Assembly: GCA_016840165.1 (NCBI GenBank) | Contig: JAEOSU010000012.1 | Span: 1-53,524 of the forward strand | Length of the DNA: 53,524 nucleotides | Source of the DNA: Promethearchaeota archaeon | Lineage (GTDB): Archaea; Asgardarchaeota; Lokiarchaeia; Sigyniarchaeales; SOKP01 | Direction: 5' to 3' | Shown: one piece after another, positions 9,911-17,545 of the stretch | How the letters are laid out: every line of letters begins with the position of its first letter | How positions within the stretch are numbered: the stretch's first letter is position 1 | The notes under the pieces: model-generated | Database searches by the model: none | Told to the model about the DNA's origin: nothing | The model's input: only the letters and a program-made list of their open reading frames with translations | Program-made: the position numbers and the translations under genes

Positions 9911-11206
9911 TTAAAGTTTAATCGAAAAGGGAAATTCCTTAAGCTCTTCTATATCGTTGTGATCAGGGTCTTTGAAATTTACCTTGACCTTTATAATATA
10001 ATCCCCCGGTTCAATAGGTTTAACATTAAGTTCCCAATTCATTTCTTCATTCTTTCTTAGGGAATATATCTGCTTTTCGATTGTTCCTCGCATCACTTTT
10101 AATAATTCAGGAAATTCAACTTCAATCTTAACATCCAGTGCCTCTCCTTCACTTTTATTCTGTATTAGAATCTGTAAAGGAAAGCTTTGACCAATAAGTG
10201 GAGGTCTAAGATTCTTTAGAGAAATTTCAAGTGTTGGTAAGGGAGAAGTCAAATTTATATCAATAGCGCTTATTCCGTATACAAAACTTAAATTATTATT
10301 TATAACACATGTGATATGTATTGGACCTATAAATGGTTTGTCCAGTTGAAAGTGTGGTTTTAACACGAACTCAAGCGGGTTATTCTTACCTATATCTATT
10401 TCAATTGGAAAGTTAGGTTTTTTATTAAGGCTTAAGTTATCAGATAACTCAAAGGTTATTTTTGAAAGTTCGAAAGAATTTATTTCAAATCCATAGAAGG
10501 AATTCTTAAATTCTTTCAATAATGAGGAAGTATCAAAATTAATTATTAAATTAACCAGCTCAATAGTTATATATTCTTTTTTATCTAATAACACTTTAGT
10601 GTCTAAAAGTAGTTGAGATTGAACAAGAAGAATTACCTTTTTAAGTAAAGATATTTCTGAGCTCTTAAATGTAAGATTAATAATAAGAGCCTTAACCTTA
10701 TTCAAGTATTCTTGATTTTTATCGCGAAGTGCTATCGTTAGATCGGTAACTAATCGTATTAGGGTACTTTCTTTGAAATAAGCAGTATCTACTTTTTTTT
10801 GAATTCGTTTGAGATAATCTAAACCCTCCTCTTGCCTTCCATTTACAAAAAGACAGAGATAGGATAAAACAGAAAATAGAATGTAATTTTCATTTTTGTC
10901 TTCAGCTTTTTTCAGTTTAGTGATATATTCTATAGAATCCTTATAAATCTGGTTAGCAGCTAAATAATCTTCATGCAATAATGAGGCTTCACCTGCTAGG
11001 CGTAACATCTCTAAAACAGAATTATATTTCTGAGTTTCTATAAAAGCATTTAAACCATTAAGAAAACTGCTTTTTGCTTTTAAATAGTCCTCTTTTTGTA
11101 AAAATTGTGTACCAGCTGCATGATACATCTTACCTGACTTTTTAAATTGACGAGCTTTAAATAGACGTTTTGCTTTTAAGAATAGTTCTTCAGGGTTTTT
11201 TCCCAT
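9911..11206 (-). CDS. Helical-repeat (TPR-like) protein with C-terminal beta-sandwich domain
   Basis: 431 aa. Residues about 1-200 are helix pairs resembling tetratricopeptide or SNAP-like repeats (AKRLFKARQFKKSGKMYHAA, YLKAKSSFLNGLNAFIETQKY). The C-terminal third is beta-rich, and PLIGQSFPLQILIQNKSEGEA, then WELNVKPIEPGDYIIKVKVNF, resembles CARDB/DUF11-type immunoglobulin-like domains. No signal peptide or transmembrane helix is seen, although such domains are often extracellular. The function is not recognised, and a scaffolding role is only inference. It ends five bases from the convergent M24 peptidase gene. Confidence 0.72.
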   Translation of the reverse strand: MGKNPEELFLKAKRLFKARQFKKSGKMYHAAGTQFLQKEDYLKAKSSFLNGLNAFIETQKYNSVLEMLRLAGEASLLHEDYLAANQIYKDSIEYITKLKKAEDKNENYILFSVLSYLCLFVNGRQEEGLDYLKRIQKKVDTAYFKESTLIRLVTDLTIALRDKNQEYLNKVKALIINLTFKSSEISLLKKVILLVQSQLLLDTKVLLDKKEYITIELVNLIINFDTSSLLKEFKNSFYGFEINSFELSKITFELSDNLSLNKKPNFPIEIDIGKNNPLEFVLKPHFQLDKPFIGPIHITCVINNNLSFVYGISAIDINLTSPLPTLEISLKNLRPPLIGQSFPLQILIQNKSEGEALDVKIEVEFPELLKVMRGTIEKQIYSLRKNEEMNWELNVKPIEPGDYIIKVKVNFKDPDHNDIEELKEFPFSIKL

Positions 11207-11313
11207 ATCAAATCACTTTATACTCAATTAAATTTATGAATTAAATTTTACATTAAAAATTAAGCTTAAACTCTAAAGAAAAAGAAAAAAAAAACATAAT
11301 TTTTGATTTTGTT

Positions 11314-11961
11314 TTATAATGCCAATACCATTAATACAAATGCTATAAGAATTAGCGTTCCTCCAAATCCGGTGACTATACCTGAGGCATACATAGATAC
11401 CCAAGTAAAGATGACAAATCCAATTAAAAGTACTAACCACCAAGAATAATCTAAAACTTTAAAATCTACAAGATCAAACAATATCAATAGCAAAATGATG
11501 AGTAGTATTAATCCAAAAACTCCATTGACGATCAAAAGAGCATTACCAGAAAGGAATAGCATAAAACACTCATAGATCGAAAAACCTATACCAACTAGTA
11601 ATACCATTTTTGAAGCTTTATAGGGTTTTTTCTCCATTATTACTTCAATTAAAGCTGCTAATAATAGCAGAATTGCAGGAAAATAGGCGCCTCCGAAAAA
11701 GTAGACAATTAATACTAGTACTATGCCAAATATTAGAATTATCCACCATTGATAAGGAATCTTAACTGGTCCAAAGTCAATCAATTCTAATGAGACAAAA
11801 ATTAAGAATGCAATCACCAAACAGATTATTCCCCAGAGAATATTTAGGGGATTTGCAGCAACACCATAGAAATAATCAATACCTAGAGCGAGTGTATAAA
11901 GCATACCGATAAATACTACTAATTTTGGGGCTGTAATTTTATCAGTTTTAACTTCAGTCAT
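11314..11961 (-). CDS. Multi-spanning membrane protein, unknown
   Basis: 215 aa, almost entirely hydrophobic, with about seven predicted membrane helices and short polar loops. Two similar halves are suggested by repeated patterns: NPLNILWGIICLVIAFLIFV with PYQWWIILIFGIVLVLIVYF in the first, and NGVFGLILLIILLLILFDLV with DYSWWLVLLIGFVIFTWVSM in the second. This looks like an internal duplication. There is no recognisable transporter signature. It lies downstream of the selenoprotein operon on the same strand, but a gap of about 210 bp with a hairpin separates them. Confidence 0.75.
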   Translation of the reverse strand: MTEVKTDKITAPKLVVFIGMLYTLALGIDYFYGVAANPLNILWGIICLVIAFLIFVSLELIDFGPVKIPYQWWIILIFGIVLVLIVYFFGGAYFPAILLLLAALIEVIMEKKPYKASKMVLLVGIGFSIYECFMLFLSGNALLIVNGVFGLILLIILLLILFDLVDFKVLDYSWWLVLLIGFVIFTWVSMYASGIVTGFGGTLILIAFVLMVLAL

Positions 11962-12099
11962 TATTTTTCACGTTTTTTATTTTATTAATTATAATGATTT
12001 TTAAGTAAAATCATCATTCAACTAGATATTCGCATTTAAAAAGCTTTACAAACTTTTTATTTTATTATTAATAGTATTCTAAATTAAAAATTAAAAAAG

Positions 12100-12145
12100 A
12101 GATGATAATTTCATTCCGAAACCATTGCTTAATGGTTTGTCATCT
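12100..12145 (-). promoter_or_regulatory. Candidate SECIS element in the 3' UTR of vhuD/hdrA
   Basis: Read on the minus strand, 25 nt after the vhuD stop, the RNA can form a lower stem (AGAUGA with UCAUCU) and a perfect 8-bp upper stem (AAACCAUU with AAUGGUUU) closed by AAGC. Between them is a strongly asymmetric internal loop: one base on the 5' side and about 13 on the 3' side, CGGAAUGAAAUUA. A GAA-containing 3' bulge is the hallmark of archaeal SECIS elements. The paired AUGA/UGA also recalls the eukaryotic quartet, as described for lokiarchaeal SECIS. The position downstream of four in-frame UGA codons supports the call. Confidence 0.65.
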
Positions 12146-12170
12146 TATAACTATAGTTTTTTTATAAGAT

Positions 12171-12650
12171 TCATTCTTTCGGTTTAGTTTTTTTATTTTT
12201 TTCTTGGGTTTTACTTTTTTCATTATTTAAAGATATCGATTCTTTCATAGGATTGCTGCCTAATTTTTCAATAATTTTTGAGATACGAGTAACTTCTTCT
12301 TGAAATCTTTGTCCTTCTGCTGCACTACAATGAAACATTTGAATTCTTTCAGGGGAAATCCCCGCTGTTTCTAAAATCCCTTTTGTATATTCTACATTTT
12401 TAGCTGCGATTAAATTTCCCGTCTCATAATCACATTCTCCCTCATATCATCCTGCTACTATTACTCCATCAGCACCTTTACCAATTGCTCGCATCATTAA
12501 GCTAGGAGTCACACGTCCAGTACAGTTTATTCTAATAGGTCTTATCGTTGCGGGGTATTGGGCGCGAATTGTACCCGCCATGTCACCCGCTCCATAGCCT
12601 CATTTCCAACACATAAAGGCTATAACTTTTATACCATTATTAGTTGACAT
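12171..12650 (-). CDS. vhuD: VhuD/MvhD-type [2Fe-2S] electron-transfer subunit, selenoprotein with two UGA (Sec) codons
   Basis: 159 aa if two in-frame UGA codons are read as selenocysteine: codon 17 (12600-12602, MCWKUGYGAGD) and codon 68 (12447-12449, VIVAGUYEGECDYETGN). In MvhD/HdrA-linked hydrogenase subunits these positions are Cys, in CNWCxYxGAD and GCHxGDCHY. The subunit carries a [2Fe-2S] cluster and passes electrons between HdrA and its partner dehydrogenase. Reading resumes in frame with clear family similarity after both UGAs (IRPIRINCTGRVTPSLMMRA). The last 25 residues are a Lys/Asn/Glu tail. The final UGA at 12171 is followed two codons later by UAA, so the end is secure within three codons. 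The ATG at 12650 has a strong ribosome-binding site. Confidence 0.9.
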
Positions 12651-12656
12651 CTAATT

Positions 12657-12665
12657 AACCTCCTT
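12657..12665 (-). promoter_or_regulatory. Strong Shine-Dalgarno for vhuD overlapping the hdrA stop
   Basis: On the minus strand the sequence AAGGAGGTT lies 6 nt before the vhuD ATG and overlaps the hdrA UAA stop. It fixes the vhuD start and implies translational coupling between the two selenoprotein genes. Confidence 0.8.
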
Positions 12666-14634
12666 AAATCTCTTCTAATATAGCATCTATTTGCTTTTCA
12701 TATTGCGGTTCACGATAATATCTTAGAGTTATTGCTTCTGATGGACAATTTGCCAAGCATGATCCACATCCTCTGCATAAAATTTCATTTACTTCAGCAC
12801 CATCGGGAGTTAATGTGATTGCAGTATAGGGACAATTTAATTCACATAAACCACACTTTGCACATTTTTCTTTATCGACAGTCGCACGAATTAGCAGAAT
12901 TCGGTATTTGTCTTTACCCATAAGTCTTGCAAGTGATGATGCTGCAGCTCTTCCTTGCGATATTGATTCAGATATAGACTTTGGACCTTGAGATACTCCT
13001 GCAAGTACGATTCCAGGTATTTTCGTATCGATTGGATTTAATCGGGAATGAAACTCTTTAAAGAACCCATCACGACTGGTTTCTAACTTTAGGATTTTTC
13101 CGATTTTTTCCACTCCAATCGCAGGTACCATCGCACATGATAAGACTATTAAGTCATATTCAAACTCTTTTAAACCCGTGCTGCTCAATGTATTTTGTAA
13201 AATAACTTTTAAATTATGAGTGTCTGGGTCCTCATAAATCTTTGATACATTTGTCCTTACATATTTAATACCTTCTTTTCTTGAAGCGGTAAAATACTCT
13301 TCATAATCTTTTCCCGCAGCTCTGATATCCATGTAAGCTACAGTGATATCAGCATCTGGATAATGTTGTTTAATGAGTTTGGTATTTTTTATAGAAATCA
13401 TACAACAAACGCCAGCACTACAATAGGTTTGCTTATTTAAATCCCTTGAACCGACACATTGAATAAATAGAATTTTATTGGGCTGTTTTCCATCTGATGG
13501 GCGTGCAAGATGCCCCATCGTGGGTCCATTCGGTGCTAATATTCGCTCGAGTTTCATCTGAGTTATAACGTTTGGATATTTGTTATAGCCCAGATAGCCA
13601 GTTTCCGGTTTATATTCATCCCAACCTGTTGCAACAATGATGGAACCGACTTCTAATTCTATAAATTCATCTTTTTGATCAAACTCAATTGCATTAACTT
13701 CACAGACTTGTTGGCATAATCCACATTTGATACACCTATTCATATCAATTTGAGCCATTGAGGGGACAGCTTGGGCAAATGAAAGATATATAGCTTTACG
13801 CGGATTCATCCCTTCGTTAAACTCATCATATCCATAAGCAGGACATACATCAAAGCAGGATCCGCATCCATTACACTCATTATTAACATAACGAGCATTT
13901 TTACGGATCTTTACCTTGAAATTACCTACGAATCCAGATACATCCTCTAGCTCACTATACGTATAAATGTTTAATCCAGGAGTCCTTGCAGCTTCGAGCA
14001 TCACAGGACCGAGAATTCAGATGCTACAATCATCTGTTGGGAATGTTCGATCAAGCATCGCCATCTTACCGCCAATAGTAGGGCTCTTTTCTACAAGATA
14101 TACCTCAAAACCCTCCTCGGCTAAATCAATACTTGCAGATAATCCTGCTACTCCGCCACCGATAATCAATGCTTTTTTGGTAATATCTACTTCTTTTACC
14201 ATGATTTTTTCTAATACAGCAGCACGAGCAACACCCGATCTAATCGCATCTTGGGCCGTTCTCTGAGCTCCAGGTTTATCTTTTCTGTGTACTAAACTCG
14301 AATGTTCTCGAATATTTACAAATTCTAAAAACGACGGATCCAATCCCATACCCTCAAGAACGCTTTTAAAAACAGGTTCATGGGTAATTGGAGTACAGGA
14401 TGCGACTACCAGTCGATTGGCATTAGTTTCTATCATCTTTTCCTTGATAAACTCTGCTCCTGCTTCGGTACATAGACTTATATAATCTAGTGCCTCAACA
14501 ACGTTAGGTAATGATTTTGAAAATTCTGCTAAGGCTTTTGTATCTATTATTTCAGCAATATTTATACCTCACTGACAGACAGCAACAAATATTCGTATAT
14601 CTTCGACATCTTTAGCAACTTTTGCTTCTACCAT
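12664..14634 (-). CDS. hdrA: Heterodisulfide reductase subunit HdrA, selenoprotein with two UGA (Sec) codons
   Basis: 656 aa when two UGA codons are read as selenocysteine: codon 22 (14569-14571, VAVCQUGINIAEIID, family CHCGxNI) and codon 206 (14017-14019, TDDCSIUILGPVMLEAA, family DCSxCIL). HdrA is the FAD and Fe-S subunit that performs flavin-based electron bifurcation. Visible parts are the N-terminal domain, a Rossmann FAD motif (ALIIGGGVAGLSASIDLAEEG), ferredoxin-like inserts (CNGCGSCFDVCPAYG, CIKCGLCQQVCE) and two C-terminal [4Fe-4S] motifs (CAKCGLCELNCPYTAI, CRGCGSCLANCPSEAI). The length matches HdrA exactly only if both UGAs are read. vhuD follows after 13 bp. A plain gene finder would split this gene and lose its N-terminus. 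Confidence 0.94.
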
Positions 14635-14708
14635 TGCATATCAATCCTTTTACTTTCTATTATTTATCCTCCGTTGATTTTTGAAAAATTAAATAATCGA
14701 TTATTGAT

Positions 14709-14758
14709 ATTTTGATTTAAAGTAGTCTCTTCCCAAAAAATTAACTTTAAATCAAAAT
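14709..14758. repeat. Perfect 15-bp inverted repeat upstream of hdrA
   Basis: ATTTTGATTTAAAGT (14709-14723) is matched perfectly by its reverse complement at 14744-14758 around a 20-nt loop. It lies 75 bp upstream of the hdrA start and about 90 bp upstream of the divergent gene. No gene ends here, so it is not an ordinary terminator; it could be an operator or a leader-RNA hairpin. On the minus strand the loop contains GGGAAGAG. Confidence 0.6.
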
Positions 14759-14847
14759 TCTATTATATAATTTTTATATTTTAGATTATTTAAAAAATAA
14801 TTTAAGATTGATTGTTAATTGAAATAACTCGAGAAAAAGTAATAGTT

Positions 14848-15264
14848 ATGTTATTTAGTATACTCCAAATGGGAATGAGTCCTTTAGGTGAGTATGAAGA
14901 ACTCATCTTTAGTGCAGTGTTAATTATTGCTGATATCTTCCTATTAAAACTTGGTTTAATTCTAACGAAAGCAGAATATCGGACAAAGATAAAATGGGTA
15001 GCGATTAGCTTTCTAATCCAATTTGGAGCGATTTTTTTCATTAGCTCCCCTATGCTTATACTTGGATTTACGGGTGCATTTCATGAAGGTCCTCCTGTTG
15101 GTGCAATCATTTTGGCGATTGTTGGTTCAATCTTTTTAGATCTTAATCTTATTAATGTGATCCATAAAATTGGTTTAACACGATCCGTTATTGTCACTAT
15201 TATAATTTTAATACCGATAATTTTTGCTATGTCATTCTTAATTCCGTACCTTTCAAAGTTATAG
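14848..15264 (+). CDS. Small four-helix membrane protein, unknown
   Basis: 138 aa from the ATG at 14848, with four hydrophobic segments (around EELIFSAVLIIADIFLLKLG, KWVAISFLIQFGAIFFI, GPPVGAIILAIVGSIFLDLN and SVIVTIIILIPIIFAMSFL). The frame stays open to a TTG at 14812, which would add 12 residues; neither start has a good ribosome-binding site. I do not recognise the family. It is divergent from hdrA and convergent with pyrF. Its link to either is not evident. Confidence 0.65.
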   Translation: MLFSILQMGMSPLGEYEELIFSAVLIIADIFLLKLGLILTKAEYRTKIKWVAISFLIQFGAIFFISSPMLILGFTGAFHEGPPVGAIILAIVGSIFLDLNLINVIHKIGLTRSVIVTIIILIPIIFAMSFLIPYLSKL

Positions 15265-15280
15265 ATTCAACTATACCTTG

Positions 15281-16204
15281 CTAATGATAAATTTGCCGAT
15301 TAATAGCTTGATTCATTTGATATATTTCTTCACGAGCAGCGAGCGCAAATTTATCAGCACTATAGGAAGGATTATTATTATATGCATATATAATGGATCG
15401 CGAAGCATTTACGAGTCCACCTAGACCATTGGGATGGAACCCCCCTTTAATATCTTTTGCTTGGGCTCCTTGATGACCATAACCAGGAATGAGAATAAAG
15501 TTTTTTTCTAAAAGCTTTCTAACAACCTTTAATTCGTTAGGAAAAGTAGCACCTACAACAACGCCTATATTATTGTAATTTGAGAAAGTTTTTAATCTTT
15601 CTGACCATTTCAGTACTAATTTCGCCATCTGAATATAATTACGTTCTAAAATTACACTTTCTAGACGGATCTTCGTTTCTTTTTCATCAACTTCATCAAC
15701 ACGTACACTAAAAAGGTTTTGAAAGTCGTTACTACTTGGATTAGATGTTTTTACCAAAATAAATATGCCTTTTTCTTTATAATTATCAAAGTAAGGCTTT
15801 AAACTGTCATATCCTAAGTATGCATTTAACGTGCACGCATCAGCACCATAGATATTAAATGTAGAATATGCATAAGCGTTCGAAGTAGATCCTATATCAT
15901 TACGTTTTGAATCTAATAAAACGAGCAAATCATTTTTATGGGCAAATTTTATGGTTTCTTTTAGAGCATTTAATGCATCAAATTTTTCATAAAAAGCAAT
16001 CTGAGGTTTGACAATCGGGATTAATTCATGAGTATATTCGATTAATTCTTTATTAAATTCTAAAATGATCTTATTAGGATCCTCATAATCATTAATAAGA
16101 TACTGGGGTATTTCTCCCTCATTACCTATCCTTGGATCAAGACCCATACTTACTACGCTTTGTTTCTCTTTTATCAGTTGAATTAATCGCTCAATAAAGT
16201 ACAT
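15281..16204 (-). CDS. pyrF: Orotidine 5'-phosphate decarboxylase (PyrF, long form)
   Basis: About 307 aa from the ATG at 16204 (MYFIERLIQLIKEKQSVVSM). The open frame extends ten codons further to 16234, but that extension is hydrophobic and unlike the family. The enzyme decarboxylates OMP to UMP, the last step of de novo pyrimidine synthesis. The catalytic motif is VLLDSKRNDIGSTSNAYA, the long-form version of DxKxxDI. Other landmarks are SMGLDPRIGN near the start, GATFPNELK and the phosphate-binding IPGYGHQGAQAKD. The size and motifs fit the group-2 PyrF found mainly in bacteria rather than the roughly 220-residue archaeal form, so transfer is possible. No other pyr genes are adjacent. Confidence 0.93.
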   Translation of the reverse strand: MYFIERLIQLIKEKQSVVSMGLDPRIGNEGEIPQYLINDYEDPNKIILEFNKELIEYTHELIPIVKPQIAFYEKFDALNALKETIKFAHKNDLLVLLDSKRNDIGSTSNAYAYSTFNIYGADACTLNAYLGYDSLKPYFDNYKEKGIFILVKTSNPSSNDFQNLFSVRVDEVDEKETKIRLESVILERNYIQMAKLVLKWSERLKTFSNYNNIGVVVGATFPNELKVVRKLLEKNFILIPGYGHQGAQAKDIKGGFHPNGLGGLVNASRSIIYAYNNNPSYSADKFALAAREEIYQMNQAINRQIYH

Positions 16205-16265
16205 AATCAAAAAAAATTCGTATCTAATATACAATAATTGATTTTAAGTATAATAATTGTTACAC

Positions 16266-16302
16266 ATCGAATGAAAGATTATTCAATTTCAGGAATGATT
16301 AC
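16266..16302. repeat. Direct repeat copy 1: duplicated 3' tail of the ferredoxin gene
   Basis: This 37-nt stretch (ATCGAATGAAA..TTATTCAATTTCAGGAAT.ATT.C) matches 17055-17091 at all but four positions. On the minus strand it still spells the last residues IIPEIE and the stop of the ferredoxin ORF. The two copies flank the DUF4256 gene. See the second copy and the related finding. Confidence 0.85.
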
Positions 16303-16398
16303 TCTCTATATCCAATTCAATAAAGGAGTTAAATTAGAAATTGAGGAGAATTAAAATTTCGATTTGAAACCTTATTATCAAACTTTCAAAGTTCAAAT

Positions 16399-17001
16399 CT
16401 AGACCCTTAGCGAGCCACGGAACCCCCTAACGCTATAGAAAGAGGGCGCACTGTTATGATACACGAAGACATGGCCGTAGCGACGATCAGCAAAGATGGC
16501 ACCGCCGAGTTTTCTAATATCAGAAGGAGTTTTCACCCAGCTCGACGTCTTCATATCGAAATTTCCAATTTTCTGCAACTCTCGATATTGTTCTTCCGTT
16601 AAAATCTCAATGCCCATTGCAGCTGCCATATCAATAGCATTACCTTCTGGATGCACCCCTTTCTTTTCCCTCACCTCCTGCCCTTCACGGTCGTAACAAA
16701 CATTTTTGCGGTCTTTAGGAGTTTCCGCTGAACAATCATAAAAAATGTATTCACCCTTTTTTTCATCATGACCTATAACATCCGGTTCACCCCCAGTTCT
16801 TTCCATTTCATTTAGTGTCCATAGTTTTTCTGTATTTGATTCCAGCTTTGCTTGTATCTTAGCCCATTCAAGACCTTTATGGCGATTCATGTTTTTCTCA
16901 AAACGGGCTTTCAATGTTCTGAGTAGTTCCTCATGTTCTTCTTGTGACAAGTCTTTTTTGAATGTAGTAATTGATGGCTTACGCATAATCAAAGTATTCA
17001 T
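16399..17001 (-). CDS. DUF4256 family protein
   Basis: 200 aa matching the DUF4256 family, whose function is unknown. Recognisable blocks include EPDVIGHDEKKGEYIFYDCS, GNAIDMAAAMGIEILTEEQY, the segment TSSWVKTPSDIRKLGGAIF and a C-terminal HVFVYHNSAPSFYSVRGFRG. The gene is clearly less AT-rich than its neighbours, with more G/C in third positions. It sits between two copies of a 37-bp ferredoxin 3'-end sequence. DUF4256 is common in bacteria, so this is a likely acquired gene. Start at 17001; an ATG five codons later is possible. Confidence 0.85.
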   Translation of the reverse strand: MNTLIMRKPSITTFKKDLSQEEHEELLRTLKARFEKNMNRHKGLEWAKIQAKLESNTEKLWTLNEMERTGGEPDVIGHDEKKGEYIFYDCSAETPKDRKNVCYDREGQEVREKKGVHPEGNAIDMAAAMGIEILTEEQYRELQKIGNFDMKTSSWVKTPSDIRKLGGAIFADRRYGHVFVYHNSAPSFYSVRGFRGSLRV

Positions 17002-17054
17002 CCCGAGTTTATAAAATTATTTAAGCATGGAAGGACATTTCCCTTTTATTACCT

Positions 17055-17091
17055 ATCGAATGAAATGTTATTCAATTTCAGGAATAATTGC
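17055..17091. repeat. Direct repeat copy 2, overlapping the ferredoxin 3' end
   Basis: This is the other copy of the 37-nt repeat at 16266-16302, 33 of 37 positions identical. Positions 17068-17091 are the real 3' end of the polyferredoxin gene (NAIIPEIE-stop), so this copy is presumably the original and the distal one the duplicate. Confidence 0.85.
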
Positions 17092-17496
17092 ATTATTTGG
17101 GCAAGTTTTGAAACATTTCAAACATTTGTAACATTCTGAAAGACTGTCTTTTTGAAATGAAATATATTCCTTTCCATCGCTATCTCTCTTTAGTTCAAAG
17201 AGTTTAAGAAAACAGAAGTTGTCCTCCAAACATGCTTTACATAGGCTGCATTTCTCTGGATCAATACTAAATCCCTTGAGTTTTCCCTCTTCAATAGATA
17301 TAACTTCAATCGCTCCATGTTCACACACATCAACACATTTTAAACAACCTTGACATTTATCATAATCCACATACCGAAGGGAATCACGAAAAAATATTGC
17401 TTTTGGAGGACAAGAATAAGAACATTTTTCGCATCGAATGCAAAATTCAGGATTAATACTAATCGGAAATAATTTTTCTTCTTTTATTTCAGGCAT
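17068..17496 (-). CDS. Polyferredoxin with several [4Fe-4S] motifs
   Basis: 142 aa with Cys clusters in order: CIRCEKCSYSCP (residues about 18-29), CQGCLKCVDVCEHG (about 49-62), CSLCKACLEDNFC (a non-canonical set, about 80-92) and CYKCLKCFKTCP (about 122-133). This allows about three to four [4Fe-4S] clusters and a role as a low-potential electron carrier in the cytosol. The last motif has the typical CxxCxxCxxxCP spacing, while the third is irregular and may hold no cluster or an unusual one. It lies alone between hisS and the DUF4256 insertion. Hydrogenase or Hdr partners such as HdrA are plausible but not shown. Confidence 0.88.
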   Translation of the reverse strand: MPEIKEEKLFPISINPEFCIRCEKCSYSCPPKAIFFRDSLRYVDYDKCQGCLKCVDVCEHGAIEVISIEEGKLKGFSIDPEKCSLCKACLEDNFCFLKLFELKRDSDGKEYISFQKDSLSECYKCLKCFKTCPNNAIIPEIE

Positions 17497-17545
17497 TTCC
17501 TAGCTCCTTGGTGATCATTTAGTAAAAAAAGTTTAGAATAATTAA

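Noticed and set aside
12171..12173. Third possible Sec codon at the final UGA of vhuD
   Set aside because: A UAA follows two codons later and the family ends here; the UGA is taken as the stop.
14802..15041. 79-codon minus-strand ORF opposite the small membrane protein gene
   Set aside because: It is the complement of the hydrophobic plus-strand gene with no ribosome-binding site or family similarity.
16294..16356. A 19-codon plus-strand ORF (MITLYIQFNKG...) next to repeat copy 1
   Set aside because: Too short, no homology recognised, and it overlaps the duplicated ferredoxin tail; most likely chance.
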